NCBI RefSeq assembly: GCF_035917335.1
Contig: NZ_CP109067.1
Span: 7,377,001 to 7,441,000, forward strand
DNA: 64,000 bases
Reading direction: 5' to 3'
DNA from: Micromonospora sp. NBC_01813
Lineage (GTDB): Bacteria; Actinomycetota; Actinomycetes; Mycobacteriales; Micromonosporaceae
This document shows positions 25,175-32,571 of this stretch, piece by piece (positions within the stretch are counted from its first letter, which is position 1; each line of letters opens with the position of its first letter). The notes beneath the pieces were generated by a model. That model was given only the letters and a program-made list of their open reading frames with translations. It searched no databases and was not told the origin of the DNA. A program made the translations under genes and the position numbers.

Positions 25175-25525
25175 GTCGTCCCAAACGGCGAAAAGCTGAT
25201 CCGACTTGTCGACCATCAACTTGCTTGCCGCGGTGTGGGCATCCGAGTCGGAGAATCGGTAGTCGTAGCGGTGGATGGCTGTGGCCTGACTGATCAGATT
25301 GTCGTACGCGGCGTGGACATGCTTGGGCAGGCCGTCGCGGTACTCCTGGGCGGGGACAACGGCTTCAAGCTTTATGCCGTGTCGGAGCACCGCCTCGGCG
25401 AAGAGCAGGTCAGCTCCGCCGGCGAGGCAGGTGAGGCCATCGAGGTTGCCGTCCACCTGCGCGAGGCGCGCATCGAGGGCTCGCACGACAAGGCCGCTGA
25501 CCTCGTCGCTGAGCCCTCGATGGCA
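25175..25525 (-). pseudogene. Remnant of a SLOG-like hypothetical protein
   Basis: The frame reads HRGLSDEV, then CLAGGADLLFAEAVL, EAVVPAQEYRDGLP and KLMVDKSDQLFAVWD, the pattern of a small actinobacterial Rossmann-like (SLOG superfamily) protein that binds a nucleotide-type ligand. The first strand and start codon are missing: the neighbouring DUF397 gene ends directly upstream. After AVWD the conserved C-terminal glycine-rich part is replaced by unrelated codons that run into the MerR leader. I read it as a fragment truncated at both ends. A GTG at 25486 could still initiate. The next 130 bases to the MerR start hold nothing else I recognise. Confidence 0.6.
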
Positions 25526-25544
25526 ATCCGCACTGGACGCCAGG

Positions 25545-25736
25545 TCAGTGCTTGGAGCTGACCTCGGCGACGAACGACTGCCAGGCAGCCGGCGCGAAGG
25601 TCAGGGCCCCGCTGTCGCGGTCCTTGCTGTCGCGGACGAGCACGCGACCGGGGACGTTGTCGGCTACCTCGACGCACTCGCCACCGTTGCTGCTGCTGCG
25701 GGAGGACGTACGCCAGATCGGGTCAACTGTGTTCAT
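25545..25736 (-). CDS. DUF397 domain-containing protein
   Basis: 63-residue protein with the DUF397 pattern: WRTSSRSSSNGGECVEVA, then VLVRDSKDRDSGALTFAPAAW and FVAEV. DUF397 proteins are the small partners of DUF5753 helix-turn-helix regulators in actinomycetes (BldB/WhiJ-like pairs). The gene overlaps the 3' end of its regulator by 14 bases. It probably binds or modulates that regulator; no DNA-binding motif of its own is visible. Confidence 0.92.
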   Translation of the reverse strand: MNTVDPIWRTSSRSSSNGGECVEVADNVPGRVLVRDSKDRDSGALTFAPAAWQSFVAEVSSKH

Positions 25737-26508
25737 CGATCATCCTTTGAATCAGGTCTCGTGACTGCCGGCCGGACAGGGCTACATCGCTCACATTCTC
25801 CCACAACCTCTCCAGCCTACCCACCTCCCGAGCTGTGGAGATGATCCGGCCGGCGAGTTGGTCGTCGAGGTAGCCGACGCGATCGTCATTGACCAGGGTC
25901 GCCACGATGAACGCCCCTGCCTGGCCGGCGTGCAGGCCGACGGAGAACGGGATCACCCGCACGAGGACATTCGGTCGGTGACCGATGTCCACCAGGTGCG
26001 CAAGCTGGTCCTTCATGATCGACGGGTCCCCGTACCGTAGTGCGGGCTCGCCGACTATTGCGGTCAACGTCACCGGGTCGGCGCGGTCCAGGGTGGCGGC
26101 CTTTCGCTCCATCCGCTCGCGGGTCATCTCTTCGACCTGCAACTCGGTGTGCACGCCTGCGGTGATGATCGCTCGGGCATACTCCTCGGTCTGGAGCAGA
26201 CCCGGGATGACGAGCGGTTGGTGCATCCGCAGGAGGGTGGCTCGCTCCTCGTTCTCCGTCCACGGCCGCAGGCCAGGGGCAACGGCCTCCCCGCGTGCCT
26301 CCTCGGCGAGCTCCCGCATCTCCGTCCCGGTGCCCAGAACCTTGTCAAGGCCGTCAGCGATGTCGAGTGGCGGGATCGACTTGCCGGACTCGTAGTTTCC
26401 GATCTGCGATCCGCTAATAGGGATCTTGGCGCCGAGGGCGTCTTGCGACATGCCTTGGGCCATGCGCTCGCGGCGAAGCGCGTGTCGAAACTCGTTCGTG
26501 TCAGGCAA
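25723..26508 (-). CDS. Helix-turn-helix regulator with DUF5753 domain (WhiJ-like)
   Basis: 261-residue transcription regulator. An XRE-type helix-turn-helix fills residues 5-60 (GMSQDALGAKIPISGSQIGN), and a DUF5753 domain follows, recognised by QPLVIPGLLQTEEYARAII, ERMERKAATL and VRVIPFSVGLHAG. These proteins usually pair with DUF397 partners and act in development or in mobile regions. TTG 26508 is preferred because GGGAGC lies six bases upstream; ATG 26553 in the same frame is an alternative adding 15 residues. It is divergent from the Cys-motif cassette. Confidence 0.9.
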   Translation of the reverse strand: MPDTNEFRHALRRERMAQGMSQDALGAKIPISGSQIGNYESGKSIPPLDIADGLDKVLGTGTEMRELAEEARGEAVAPGLRPWTENEERATLLRMHQPLVIPGLLQTEEYARAIITAGVHTELQVEEMTRERMERKAATLDRADPVTLTAIVGEPALRYGDPSIMKDQLAHLVDIGHRPNVLVRVIPFSVGLHAGQAGAFIVATLVNDDRVGYLDDQLAGRIISTAREVGRLERLWENVSDVALSGRQSRDLIQRMIDEHS

Positions 26509-26620
26509 CTTGACGCTCCCAGAGTTATTGGTTGGTGAGTGCCCACCCGACATCTTCCGCTGATTCAGCCGTCCCGTCCAGGGTGGAATCGGATTCTCGA
26601 TTCGAATTGAGGAGCGGCAA

Positions 26621-26881
26621 ATGTTGACCTTGGTGGGAGTCGTATTGGCGGCGCTGGCGGGTCTGGCCGTTGGCTTCTTCACGTTCCAGTTGAAGCGGCG
26701 GTGGTGTCCGGTGTGTGGGGCGACGTTGCGGTGTCCGGAGTGTGCGCCTCGGCATTCGATGCGGTTCAGCCCGACTGGTCCGACCGGCGTGCCCGGTGCG
26801 GCTGGCGCTGGTCAGGCTGGGGCTGTGCCTCGGGCTGCGGGGGACTCGGCCCGGGTGAACCGGGGCCGGTGGTCACGGTGA
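26621..26881 (+). CDS. Small membrane protein with CxxC motifs
   Basis: 86-residue protein with one N-terminal membrane helix (VGVVLAALAGLAVGFFTF), a basic stop-transfer, and a WCPVCGATLRCPECA segment with two CxxC pairs that could bind zinc or form a ribbon. The tail is Gly/Ala/Arg-rich. ATG 26621 has AGGAG six bases upstream. The stop overlaps the next GTG (GTGA), so it is first in a three-gene coupled cassette. I do not recognise a named family. Confidence 0.7.
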   Translation: MLTLVGVVLAALAGLAVGFFTFQLKRRWCPVCGATLRCPECAPRHSMRFSPTGPTGVPGAAGAGQAGAVPRAAGDSARVNRGRWSR

Positions 26882-27237
26882 GGGAGGAGTTGCGGTGCCT
26901 GGCTGAGGCTGGTGGTGGGGTGCTGATCGTCCGCCACGACGGGCAACCTGGGGTCGATCCGGTCGGTTGTGCTGCGTACCACCGGGATCTGGTGGGTGTA
27001 GAGCCGGCGGCCGGCGGCGGTGGTCACGTGGCGCGGCGGCCGTCGTGGTTGTGTTCCGGCTGCAGGGATGTGTGGCCGTGTGCGGTGGCGCGGGTCGAGT
27101 TGGCTGCCGTGTTCGGGCCGGTCGCGTTGGCGACGTACGCGGTGGAGCGAATGACCGAGGCGGCTCTCGACCTGCCCGACATCACCGCTCCGGAGTTGTT
27201 CGAGCGGTTTCTGGTGTGGACGTGGCTGCCGTGGTGA
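26878..27237 (+). CDS. Hypothetical protein with WLCSGCRDVWPC motif
   Basis: 119-residue soluble protein of unknown function. A WLCSGCRDVWPCAVARVELA segment in the middle holds three cysteines in a pattern (C-x2-C-x4-WPC-x2-AR) that recurs in small proteins of actinomycete accessory regions. The N-terminal part resembles a short strand-rich sensor region (GGVLIVRHDG). The C-terminus ends in hydrophobic, Trp-containing residues. It overlaps both neighbours by GTGA, pointing to a fixed operon. Confidence 0.7.
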   Translation: MREELRCLAEAGGGVLIVRHDGQPGVDPVGCAAYHRDLVGVEPAAGGGGHVARRPSWLCSGCRDVWPCAVARVELAAVFGPVALATYAVERMTEAALDLPDITAPELFERFLVWTWLPW

Positions 27238-27854
27238 GGGTGCGGGCGGCGACGGCCGCTGATGTGGAGCCGCTTGCGGAGTTGTTGGCGCAGGCGAGTG
27301 TGCTGGATCCGGTGGTGGCCTGGCTGGTGGGTGACTACGCGTTGCGGTATCTGACGGCGCATCGGTTCTTCGCCGCTGAGGCGGAGTTCGGGGTGCGGCA
27401 CGGCATCGTGGATGTCGCGGGTGATCTGGATGGGGTGGCGGTGTGGTTTCCGCATCCGTCCGATCGGCTGCTCGGTGCGGAGCATCAGCGGCGGCGGTTG
27501 CGGTCGTGTGGTGACCGGCATGGCCCGTACTCCCATTTCGCCTTCACTGCGGGGCGGTTGGAGCCGACAGGTCGGCATCATCATCTGGCGTGCCTGGCTG
27601 CCGCGCCGTGGCTACGGCGGCGGGGGATCGGGGCGGCGTTGCTGGCCGCGCATCATGCCCGGCTGGACCGGATCGGGATGCCGGCGGTGACCGAGGCGAG
27701 CAGCGCACGGGCCAAGGCGTTCTACGAACGCCACGGCTACCGCGTCGTACGGGTGGCCCACCTGCCGGCCGGCGGGCCGCCGCTGTGGGCGATGCGCCGC
27801 TCCGGCGACCCGGTCGACCAACCACCGATGGCCGCCGCACTGCGCGTCGGCTGA
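27234..27854 (+). CDS. GNAT family N-acetyltransferase
   Basis: 206-residue acetyltransferase. It opens VRVRAATAADVEPLAELLAQ and has the acetyl-CoA loop RRRGIGAALL (about residue 128) and the C-terminal ARAKAFYERHGYRVV, the classical end of the GNAT fold. The substrate is unknown. GTG 27234 overlaps the previous stop by GTGA; in-frame GTGs just upstream are less likely. The last 20 residues (Pro-rich) extend beyond the fold. Confidence 0.9.
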   Translation: MRVRAATAADVEPLAELLAQASVLDPVVAWLVGDYALRYLTAHRFFAAEAEFGVRHGIVDVAGDLDGVAVWFPHPSDRLLGAEHQRRRLRSCGDRHGPYSHFAFTAGRLEPTGRHHHLACLAAAPWLRRRGIGAALLAAHHARLDRIGMPAVTEASSARAKAFYERHGYRVVRVAHLPAGGPPLWAMRRSGDPVDQPPMAAALRVG

Positions 27855-27896
27855 GCCGGAGCTGGCCAGCCGCCACGTTTGTCGCAGGCCAGCGGG

Positions 27897-28202
27897 TCAC
27901 GAGGCGAGCGGGAACTCCGCACGGGTGCTGGTGCCGGTGATCTTGATGTCCAGCTCGCCTTCCAGTGCTCCGGCCAGGCGATGCAGCAGCGGGAGCGTCG
28001 GCGTGACCGCGCCGCCTTCGAGCCGCGAGATCACGGTCTGTGTGGTGCCAGCCCGGGCGGCGAGCTCGGCCTGGCTCAGCCCGAGCGCGACCCGGCGATC
28101 GTAGACGGCCTGACCGAGGGCGATGCGGGCGCCGGCCTCGACGTACTCAGGGCTTGCCCGGTGCTCGTCCGGAACAGTCCACCTGGTGTGGTACCCCTTC
28201 AT
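27897..28202 (-). CDS. HigA-like XRE-family antitoxin/regulator
   Basis: 101-residue protein with a helix-turn-helix at residues 40-80 (LGLSQAELAARAGTTQTVIS) and a short C-terminal strand, ALEGELDIKIT. This is the usual antitoxin of Gp49-like (RelE/HigB) toxins, in which the toxin comes first. The ATG overlaps the toxin stop (ATGA). The antitoxin is full length while the toxin upstream is truncated, so it now may act only as a solitary regulator. Confidence 0.85.
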   Translation of the reverse strand: MKGYHTRWTVPDEHRASPEYVEAGARIALGQAVYDRRVALGLSQAELAARAGTTQTVISRLEGGAVTPTLPLLHRLAGALEGELDIKITGTSTRAEFPLAS

Positions 28203-28384
28203 GGCCTCATCCTCTCCCGATCGTAGGAATGTGTCGCTGGCTGATGCTGCTCGTCACACACCCGCTGCGCGGCGACAGCGCGCTCGACCTCGCTCGTCTC
28301 CCGGGCGCGAGTCTTGCGAAAGACCGTCAGCAGCACGATCCGACGCGCAGGGGCGAGCCAGAGTCGAGTCCGACTAGCCTGCAC
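28199..28384 (-). pseudogene. Truncated RelE/HigB (Gp49-like) toxin
   Basis: 61 codons. From about residue 8 it reads RLWLAPARRIVLLTVFRKT and then a charged helix with VERAVAAQRVCDEQH, the C-terminal half of Gp49-like toxins. About 50-60 N-terminal residues, including part of the catalytic surface, are missing; the sequence upstream of 28384 belongs to a different region. A GTG allows translation, but an active ribonuclease is unlikely. The stop overlaps the antitoxin start. Confidence 0.7.
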
Positions 28385-28443
28385 CTTCTGGTGAGCGTGA
28401 CACTGCGGGTGACAATGGAAGCCGACGAAGGAGGTCGGTCGAG

Positions 28444-28614
28444 ATGGGCACCGAGGACACGACGGAGCCGGTGACGGACGAGCAGTTCGCTCGACTGCGG
28501 CGCGCCAGGTTCGGCGAGCTGCCGGCCAGGGTGACGGAGTCGCACGAGACGGTCGACGTCGATCCCGCGCACGAGGAGACCGAGCAGCCTGCGGTGCGCC
28601 GGGAGTGGGGCTAG
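28444..28614 (+). CDS. Small acidic hypothetical protein, 56 residues
   Basis: Short gene with AAGGAGG ten bases before ATG 28444. The product begins MGTEDTTEPVTDEQFARLRR and ends in TPREWG-like residues (RREWG), with many Asp/Glu. It has no helix long enough for a membrane. Small acidic proteins of this look occur in Micromonosporaceae without known function. It is followed by a hairpin terminator and then convergent pepN. Coding is supported by the ribosome-binding site and codon-position G+C pattern. Confidence 0.6.
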   Translation: MGTEDTTEPVTDEQFARLRRARFGELPARVTESHETVDVDPAHEETEQPAVRREWG

Positions 28615-28642
28615 GCCAGGGCTGCTCTGAAAGTGCCGGCCG

Positions 28643-28680
28643 TCATGCCGTGGTAACACCGGGGTGTCGCCACGGCATGA
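28643..28680. terminator. Bidirectional hairpin between small gene and pepN
   Basis: An 11-base perfect inverted repeat, TCATGCCGTGG with CCACGGCATGA, encloses a second inner stem (ACACC/GGTGT). It lies between two converging genes and probably ends both transcripts. There is no long T-run on either side. Confidence 0.75.
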
Positions 28681-28698
28681 CAGCCGGACGGGAGTTGC

Positions 28699-31260
28699 TC
28701 AGCGGGCGGCGGCCGCGTCGGTGGCCCGTGCCTGGAGCGCCCGGACCACGCCGTCGCGGCCCTCGGCGATCAGTCGCCGCAGCGGTGCCGGGTGACCGTC
28801 GCCGGCCAGCCACTCGTCGGTCGCGACCACCGTCTCCGGCGACACCAGATACACCGGGTACGCCAGCACGACGAACTCCTGCGCCGGCTCGCTGTCGCGG
28901 GTGGCCCAGATCCGGCCGGCGACCTCGAAGTACGCCTGCCGGTACGGCTCGGTCAACTCGACCTGGGTGGGGTGCTGGAAGCCCTGCAGCAGTGCCCGGT
29001 GCTGCCAGTTCGGCAGGCTGTCCGGCCCGGTCAGCTGCGCCCAGATGGCCGCCTTGTTGGCGGCGTCCGGCAGCAGCGCGCGGGCCAGGGTGGCTTCCCG
29101 CTCGCCGCTGGCCGTCCGGTCGCCGTGCAACTCCGCCTCGATCTGCTCGCCGGTCGCCGCCCCGTTCGCGGCCAATGACTGCAGCACCGACCAGCGCAGC
29201 TCGGTGTCGATGGTCAGCCCGGGCACCACGTCGGCGCCGTCGAGCCAGCCGCGCAGCACCGCCAGGTCGTCGTCGGAGCGGGCCGCCGCCGCGAAGCTGC
29301 GGGCCCAGGCGAGCTGGAAGCCGCTGCCCGGTGGCGCCGACAGCAGCGCCGTCTTCGCGGTGCGCGCCAGGTCCGCCCAGCCCTGCGGCGCCCAGCTGGG
29401 CTCCGCGTAGAACGACAGGGTGCTGGTGGCCTGGCGCAGGGTGGCGGTCACCAGGTTGATGTCGCGTTCGTTCGGCAGCCCGGCGAGCACCAGACCCACG
29501 TAGTCGCGGGCGGCGAGTTCGCCGTCGCGGACCATGTCCCAGGCCGCCGCCCAGCACAGTGCCCGCGCCAACGACGACTCGAAGGCGCTGATGTGCTGCA
29601 CGACGGTGGCCATCGAACGCTCGTCCAGCCGCAGCTTGGTGTAGCTAAGGTCGTCGTCGTTGAGCAGCAGCACGTCGGCGGCGGGCAGCCCGGCCAACCC
29701 GGTCAGCTCGGTGCGTTCGCCGCTGATGTCGACCTCGACCCGGTGGCGGCGGACCAGCGCACCGTCGACCAGGTCGTAGAGGCCGACGCCGATCCGGTGG
29801 GTACGCAGCGTCGGATGCCCGGCCGGTGCCTCCTGGCGTACGGTGACCTGCTGGTAGTTGCCGTCCTGGCCGACCGACAGCTCCGGGCGCAACGTGTTGA
29901 CCTGCGCCGTTTCCAGCCACTGGGCGGCGAACTTGCGCAGCTCCCGGCCGGAGGCCGCCTCCAACTCGGACAGCAGGTCGTCGAAGGTGGCGTTGCCCCA
30001 GGCGTGCCGCTGGAAGTAGGTGCGCAGCCCGGCGACGAACGACTCCAGCCCGACGTACGCGACGAGCTGCTTGAGCACGCTGGCGCCCTTGGCGTACGTG
30101 ATGCCGTCGAAGTTGACCTCGACGGCCTCCAGGTCCGGCATCTCGCAGTAGACCGGGTGGGTGGAGGAGAGCTGGTCCTGCCGGTAGCCCCAGTTCTTGC
30201 GGACCGACAGGAAGGTGGTCCAGGCGTCGGTGAAGCGGGTCGCCTCCGAGTTGCACCAGTGGCTGGCCCATTCGGCGAACGACTCGTTGAGCCACAGGTC
30301 GTTCCACCAGCGCATGGTGACCAGGTTGCCGAACCACATGTGGGCCAGCTCGTGCAGCACCGTGTTGGCCCGCTGCTCGTACTCGAAGTCGGTCACCTGG
30401 GAACGGAACAGGTAGTGGGCCTCGGCGTGGGTGACCGCGCCGAAGTTCTCCATCGCGCCGGCGTTGAAGTCCGGCACCCAGATCTGGTCGTACTTGGGCA
30501 GCGGATAGCGGACCCCGAACTGCTCCTGGAAGAAGTCGAACCCCTGCGCGGTGATCAGGTGCAGGTCGTCGACGTCAAGGTAGTCGGACATGCTGGCCCG
30601 GCAGAAGTAGCCCATGTCGACGCCGTCGTGGCTGCGCCGCACCTCGTGGTACGGGCCGGCGCACAGCGCGGTGATGTAGGTGCTCATCCGGGCCGACTCG
30701 ACGAAGTGGACGGTCTTGGCGTCCGCCCCGGTCGGCTCCTCGCCGGCGACCGGCATGTTCGAGATGACCCGCCAGTGCGCCGGCACGACCGCGTGCCAGG
30801 TGTAGACGCTCTTGAGATCGGGCTGGTCGAAACAGGCGTACACCCGCTGCGCGTCGGCGGTCTCGAACTGGCTGTAGAGGTAGGTCTCCCCGTCGACCGG
30901 GTCGACGCTGCGGTGCAGGCCCTGGCCGCTGGCCGAGTAGAGGAAGTCCGCCTCCACCACGAGGGTGTTCTCCGCTGCCAGCTCCGGCAGGGTCAGCCCG
31001 GCCTCCGCCGACCAGCCGGCCGGGTCGAGTGGGCGTCCGTTCAGCGTGGCCGTGTGCAGCCGGTCCGCCGCGACCTCGATGAACGTGCTGGCCCCCGGTT
31101 CCGTACATCGGAAGGTGACTTTCGTCACCGAACGGAACGCCCGGTTTTCCGTGGCACCGCCAGCCGCGGACAGATCCAGGTGGATGTCATACCCGGTCAC
31201 GTCGAGCAGGCGGGCACGTTCAGCCGCCTCGACCTGGGTCAGGTTGCGCACTCCAGCCAC
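28699..31260 (-). CDS. pepN: Aminopeptidase N (M1 family zinc metallopeptidase)
   Basis: 853-residue cytoplasmic aminopeptidase that removes N-terminal residues from peptides. The gluzincin motif HELAHMWFGNLVTMRWWNDL near residue 300, with the third zinc ligand Glu in LNESFAEW, and the substrate-binding GAMENFGAVT near residue 262 are present. The long C-terminal ERAP1-like helical domain is complete. GTG 31260 is preceded by GGAGGCAC. In M. tuberculosis pepN (Rv2467) lies between the DsbA-like Rv2466c and the DUF5130 gene; here the accessory island separates it from DUF5130. Confidence 0.96.
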   Translation of the reverse strand: MAGVRNLTQVEAAERARLLDVTGYDIHLDLSAAGGATENRAFRSVTKVTFRCTEPGASTFIEVAADRLHTATLNGRPLDPAGWSAEAGLTLPELAAENTLVVEADFLYSASGQGLHRSVDPVDGETYLYSQFETADAQRVYACFDQPDLKSVYTWHAVVPAHWRVISNMPVAGEEPTGADAKTVHFVESARMSTYITALCAGPYHEVRRSHDGVDMGYFCRASMSDYLDVDDLHLITAQGFDFFQEQFGVRYPLPKYDQIWVPDFNAGAMENFGAVTHAEAHYLFRSQVTDFEYEQRANTVLHELAHMWFGNLVTMRWWNDLWLNESFAEWASHWCNSEATRFTDAWTTFLSVRKNWGYRQDQLSSTHPVYCEMPDLEAVEVNFDGITYAKGASVLKQLVAYVGLESFVAGLRTYFQRHAWGNATFDDLLSELEAASGRELRKFAAQWLETAQVNTLRPELSVGQDGNYQQVTVRQEAPAGHPTLRTHRIGVGLYDLVDGALVRRHRVEVDISGERTELTGLAGLPAADVLLLNDDDLSYTKLRLDERSMATVVQHISAFESSLARALCWAAAWDMVRDGELAARDYVGLVLAGLPNERDINLVTATLRQATSTLSFYAEPSWAPQGWADLARTAKTALLSAPPGSGFQLAWARSFAAAARSDDDLAVLRGWLDGADVVPGLTIDTELRWSVLQSLAANGAATGEQIEAELHGDRTASGEREATLARALLPDAANKAAIWAQLTGPDSLPNWQHRALLQGFQHPTQVELTEPYRQAYFEVAGRIWATRDSEPAQEFVVLAYPVYLVSPETVVATDEWLAGDGHPAPLRRLIAEGRDGVVRALQARATDAAAAR

Positions 31261-31475
31261 CGTGTGCCTCCGTCCGATCGTCCTGCCGTCGGCGTCGACG
31301 GCACCGGGGCCTGCTGGGAATGGCCCCGTTCGGCCAAGTCTTTCACGTCATGGGCCCTTGGCGAGGGCGGCCCACGGCAGACGCCGGGTGGTTGACGAGC
31401 GTCTGCTCAGGTAATGGCGAGGTAGACCGGATGAGGCGGCAGGTAGCCGCCGCACGACAGGAACAGAGGAGTCTG

Positions 31476-32102
31476 ATGTCCGACCGTCTGAGCGTGGACA
31501 TGTACTTCGATCCGATGTGCCCGTGGGCCTGGATCACGTCGCGGTGGCTGCTGGAGGTGGAGCAGGTCCGACAGGTCGACGTCCGGTTCAAGGTGATGAG
31601 CCTGGCGGTGCTCAACGAGGGCCGCGACCTGCCGCCGGAGTACCGGAAACTCCTGGATCAGGCATGGGGGCCGGTGCGGGTCGCCATCGCCGTGCAGGAG
31701 AAGCACGACGCCGACGCGGTACGCGCGTTCTACGGCGCCGTGGGCACCCGGATCCACCTGGGCAAGCAGAGCATCGACGGGCAGCTGTACGTTGACGCGC
31801 TCACCGAGGCGGGCCTGGACCCGGCGCTCGCCGCCGCGGCCGAGGAGCCGGCCTGGGACGCGCCGCTGCGGACCAGCCACGCCGCCGGGATGGCCCCGGT
31901 CGGCATGGACGTCGGCACGCCGGTGGTGCACGTACCCGGCCACGACGGCGCGGAGCCGGTCGCCTTCTTCGGCCCGGTCATCACACCCGCGCCGCGGGGC
32001 GAGGCGGCCGGCAAGCTGTGGGACGGCGTACTGCTGGTCGCCGCGACGCCGGGATTCTACGAGTTGAAGCGGTCTCGGGAGGCGGATCCCAGCTTCGACT
32101 GA
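31476..32102 (+). CDS. DsbA-like thioredoxin-fold protein (mycothiol-dependent nitroreductase Rv2466c family)
   Basis: 208-residue thioredoxin-fold protein with a helical insertion. The active-site region reads FDPMCPWAWITSRW: the first cysteine is kept, but the position of the resolving Cys is Ala (CPWA). M. tuberculosis Rv2466c, a mycothiol-dependent reductase, is recalled as CPWC. The cis-Pro segment is GTPVVHVPG. A one-cysteine mechanism using mycothiol is possible. It is divergent from pepN, as in mycobacteria. ATG 31476 has AGAGGAG upstream. Confidence 0.88.
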   Translation: MSDRLSVDMYFDPMCPWAWITSRWLLEVEQVRQVDVRFKVMSLAVLNEGRDLPPEYRKLLDQAWGPVRVAIAVQEKHDADAVRAFYGAVGTRIHLGKQSIDGQLYVDALTEAGLDPALAAAAEEPAWDAPLRTSHAAGMAPVGMDVGTPVVHVPGHDGAEPVAFFGPVITPAPRGEAAGKLWDGVLLVAATPGFYELKRSREADPSFD

Positions 32103-32120
32103 CCGGCGGAAAACCGCCGG
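32103..32120 (+). terminator. Short GC hairpin after the DsbA-like gene
   Basis: CCGGCGG-AAAA-CCGCCGG, a perfect 7-base stem with a 4-base loop, starts right after the stop codon. No T-run follows, so it may be a weak terminator or an mRNA 3' stabiliser. Confidence 0.5.
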
Positions 32121-32231
32121 CGTGTCGCTGCAGAACGCACGTGACGCGTCGGCGAATCGGGTCGTTTCCCAGGATGTTCACCCCGCCGGCCCGGCACGAG
32201 CCGGGTCACATCCGACGCATCGGAGGTCAAC

Positions 32232-32462
32232 ATGCTGGTCGACATCGACTCCGACTACTGGGATCTGCCCGTGTTGCGCGAAGCGATCGCGGCCCAGGTC
32301 TGGGGCGTGGCGAGGGAAGATTCCCCGTACCGCCGGGAGCCGCTGTTCCCCGAACTGGAGCCGGCGGGCCGCACCGGCTCGGTGCCGGCGGCCTGGACCG
32401 GCGCGGTGCCGGCGGCCCGCGCCGGCGAGGGCCGGCACCGTCGCCCCACCCCGGTCGGTTGA
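32232..32462 (+). CDS. Small hypothetical protein, 76 residues
   Basis: ATG 32232 is preceded by GGAGG at five bases, the best ribosome-binding site in this stretch. The first 40 residues (LVDIDSDYWDLPVLREAIAA onward, with Trp and acidic residues) look like a compact helical motif; the remainder is a Gly/Ala/Arg/Pro-rich tail. No family is recognised. It is followed by a 36-base palindrome that probably terminates it. Confidence 0.6.
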   Translation: MLVDIDSDYWDLPVLREAIAAQVWGVAREDSPYRREPLFPELEPAGRTGSVPAAWTGAVPAARAGEGRHRRPTPVG

Positions 32463-32472
32463 TCCATCCGTC

Positions 32473-32508
32473 GACAGCGGTCCGGCCCGGCCGGGCCGGA
32501 CCGCTGTC
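32473..32508. terminator. 36-base perfect palindrome, probable terminator
   Basis: GACAGCGGTCCGGCCCGG is followed immediately by its own reverse complement, 18 bases on each side with no loop beyond the turn. It lies 10 bases after the small gene's stop. No T-run is present. A second small dyad, TGTCCA-TCCGG-TGGACA, overlaps its right edge (32505-32521) and could be a regulator site for the next gene. Confidence 0.65.
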
Positions 32509-32571
32509 CATCCGGTGGACACCGCCGATGTATCGGTCGTCACAGCAGGTGCCGCCGGTAGCGTCCGCGCC

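Noticed and set aside
20138-28698. A new defence system in the accessory island
   Set aside because: The island contains toxin-antitoxin remnants, an IS element and small regulators, but no set of effector and sensor genes that work together in a recognisable way; the SLOG fragment is broken.
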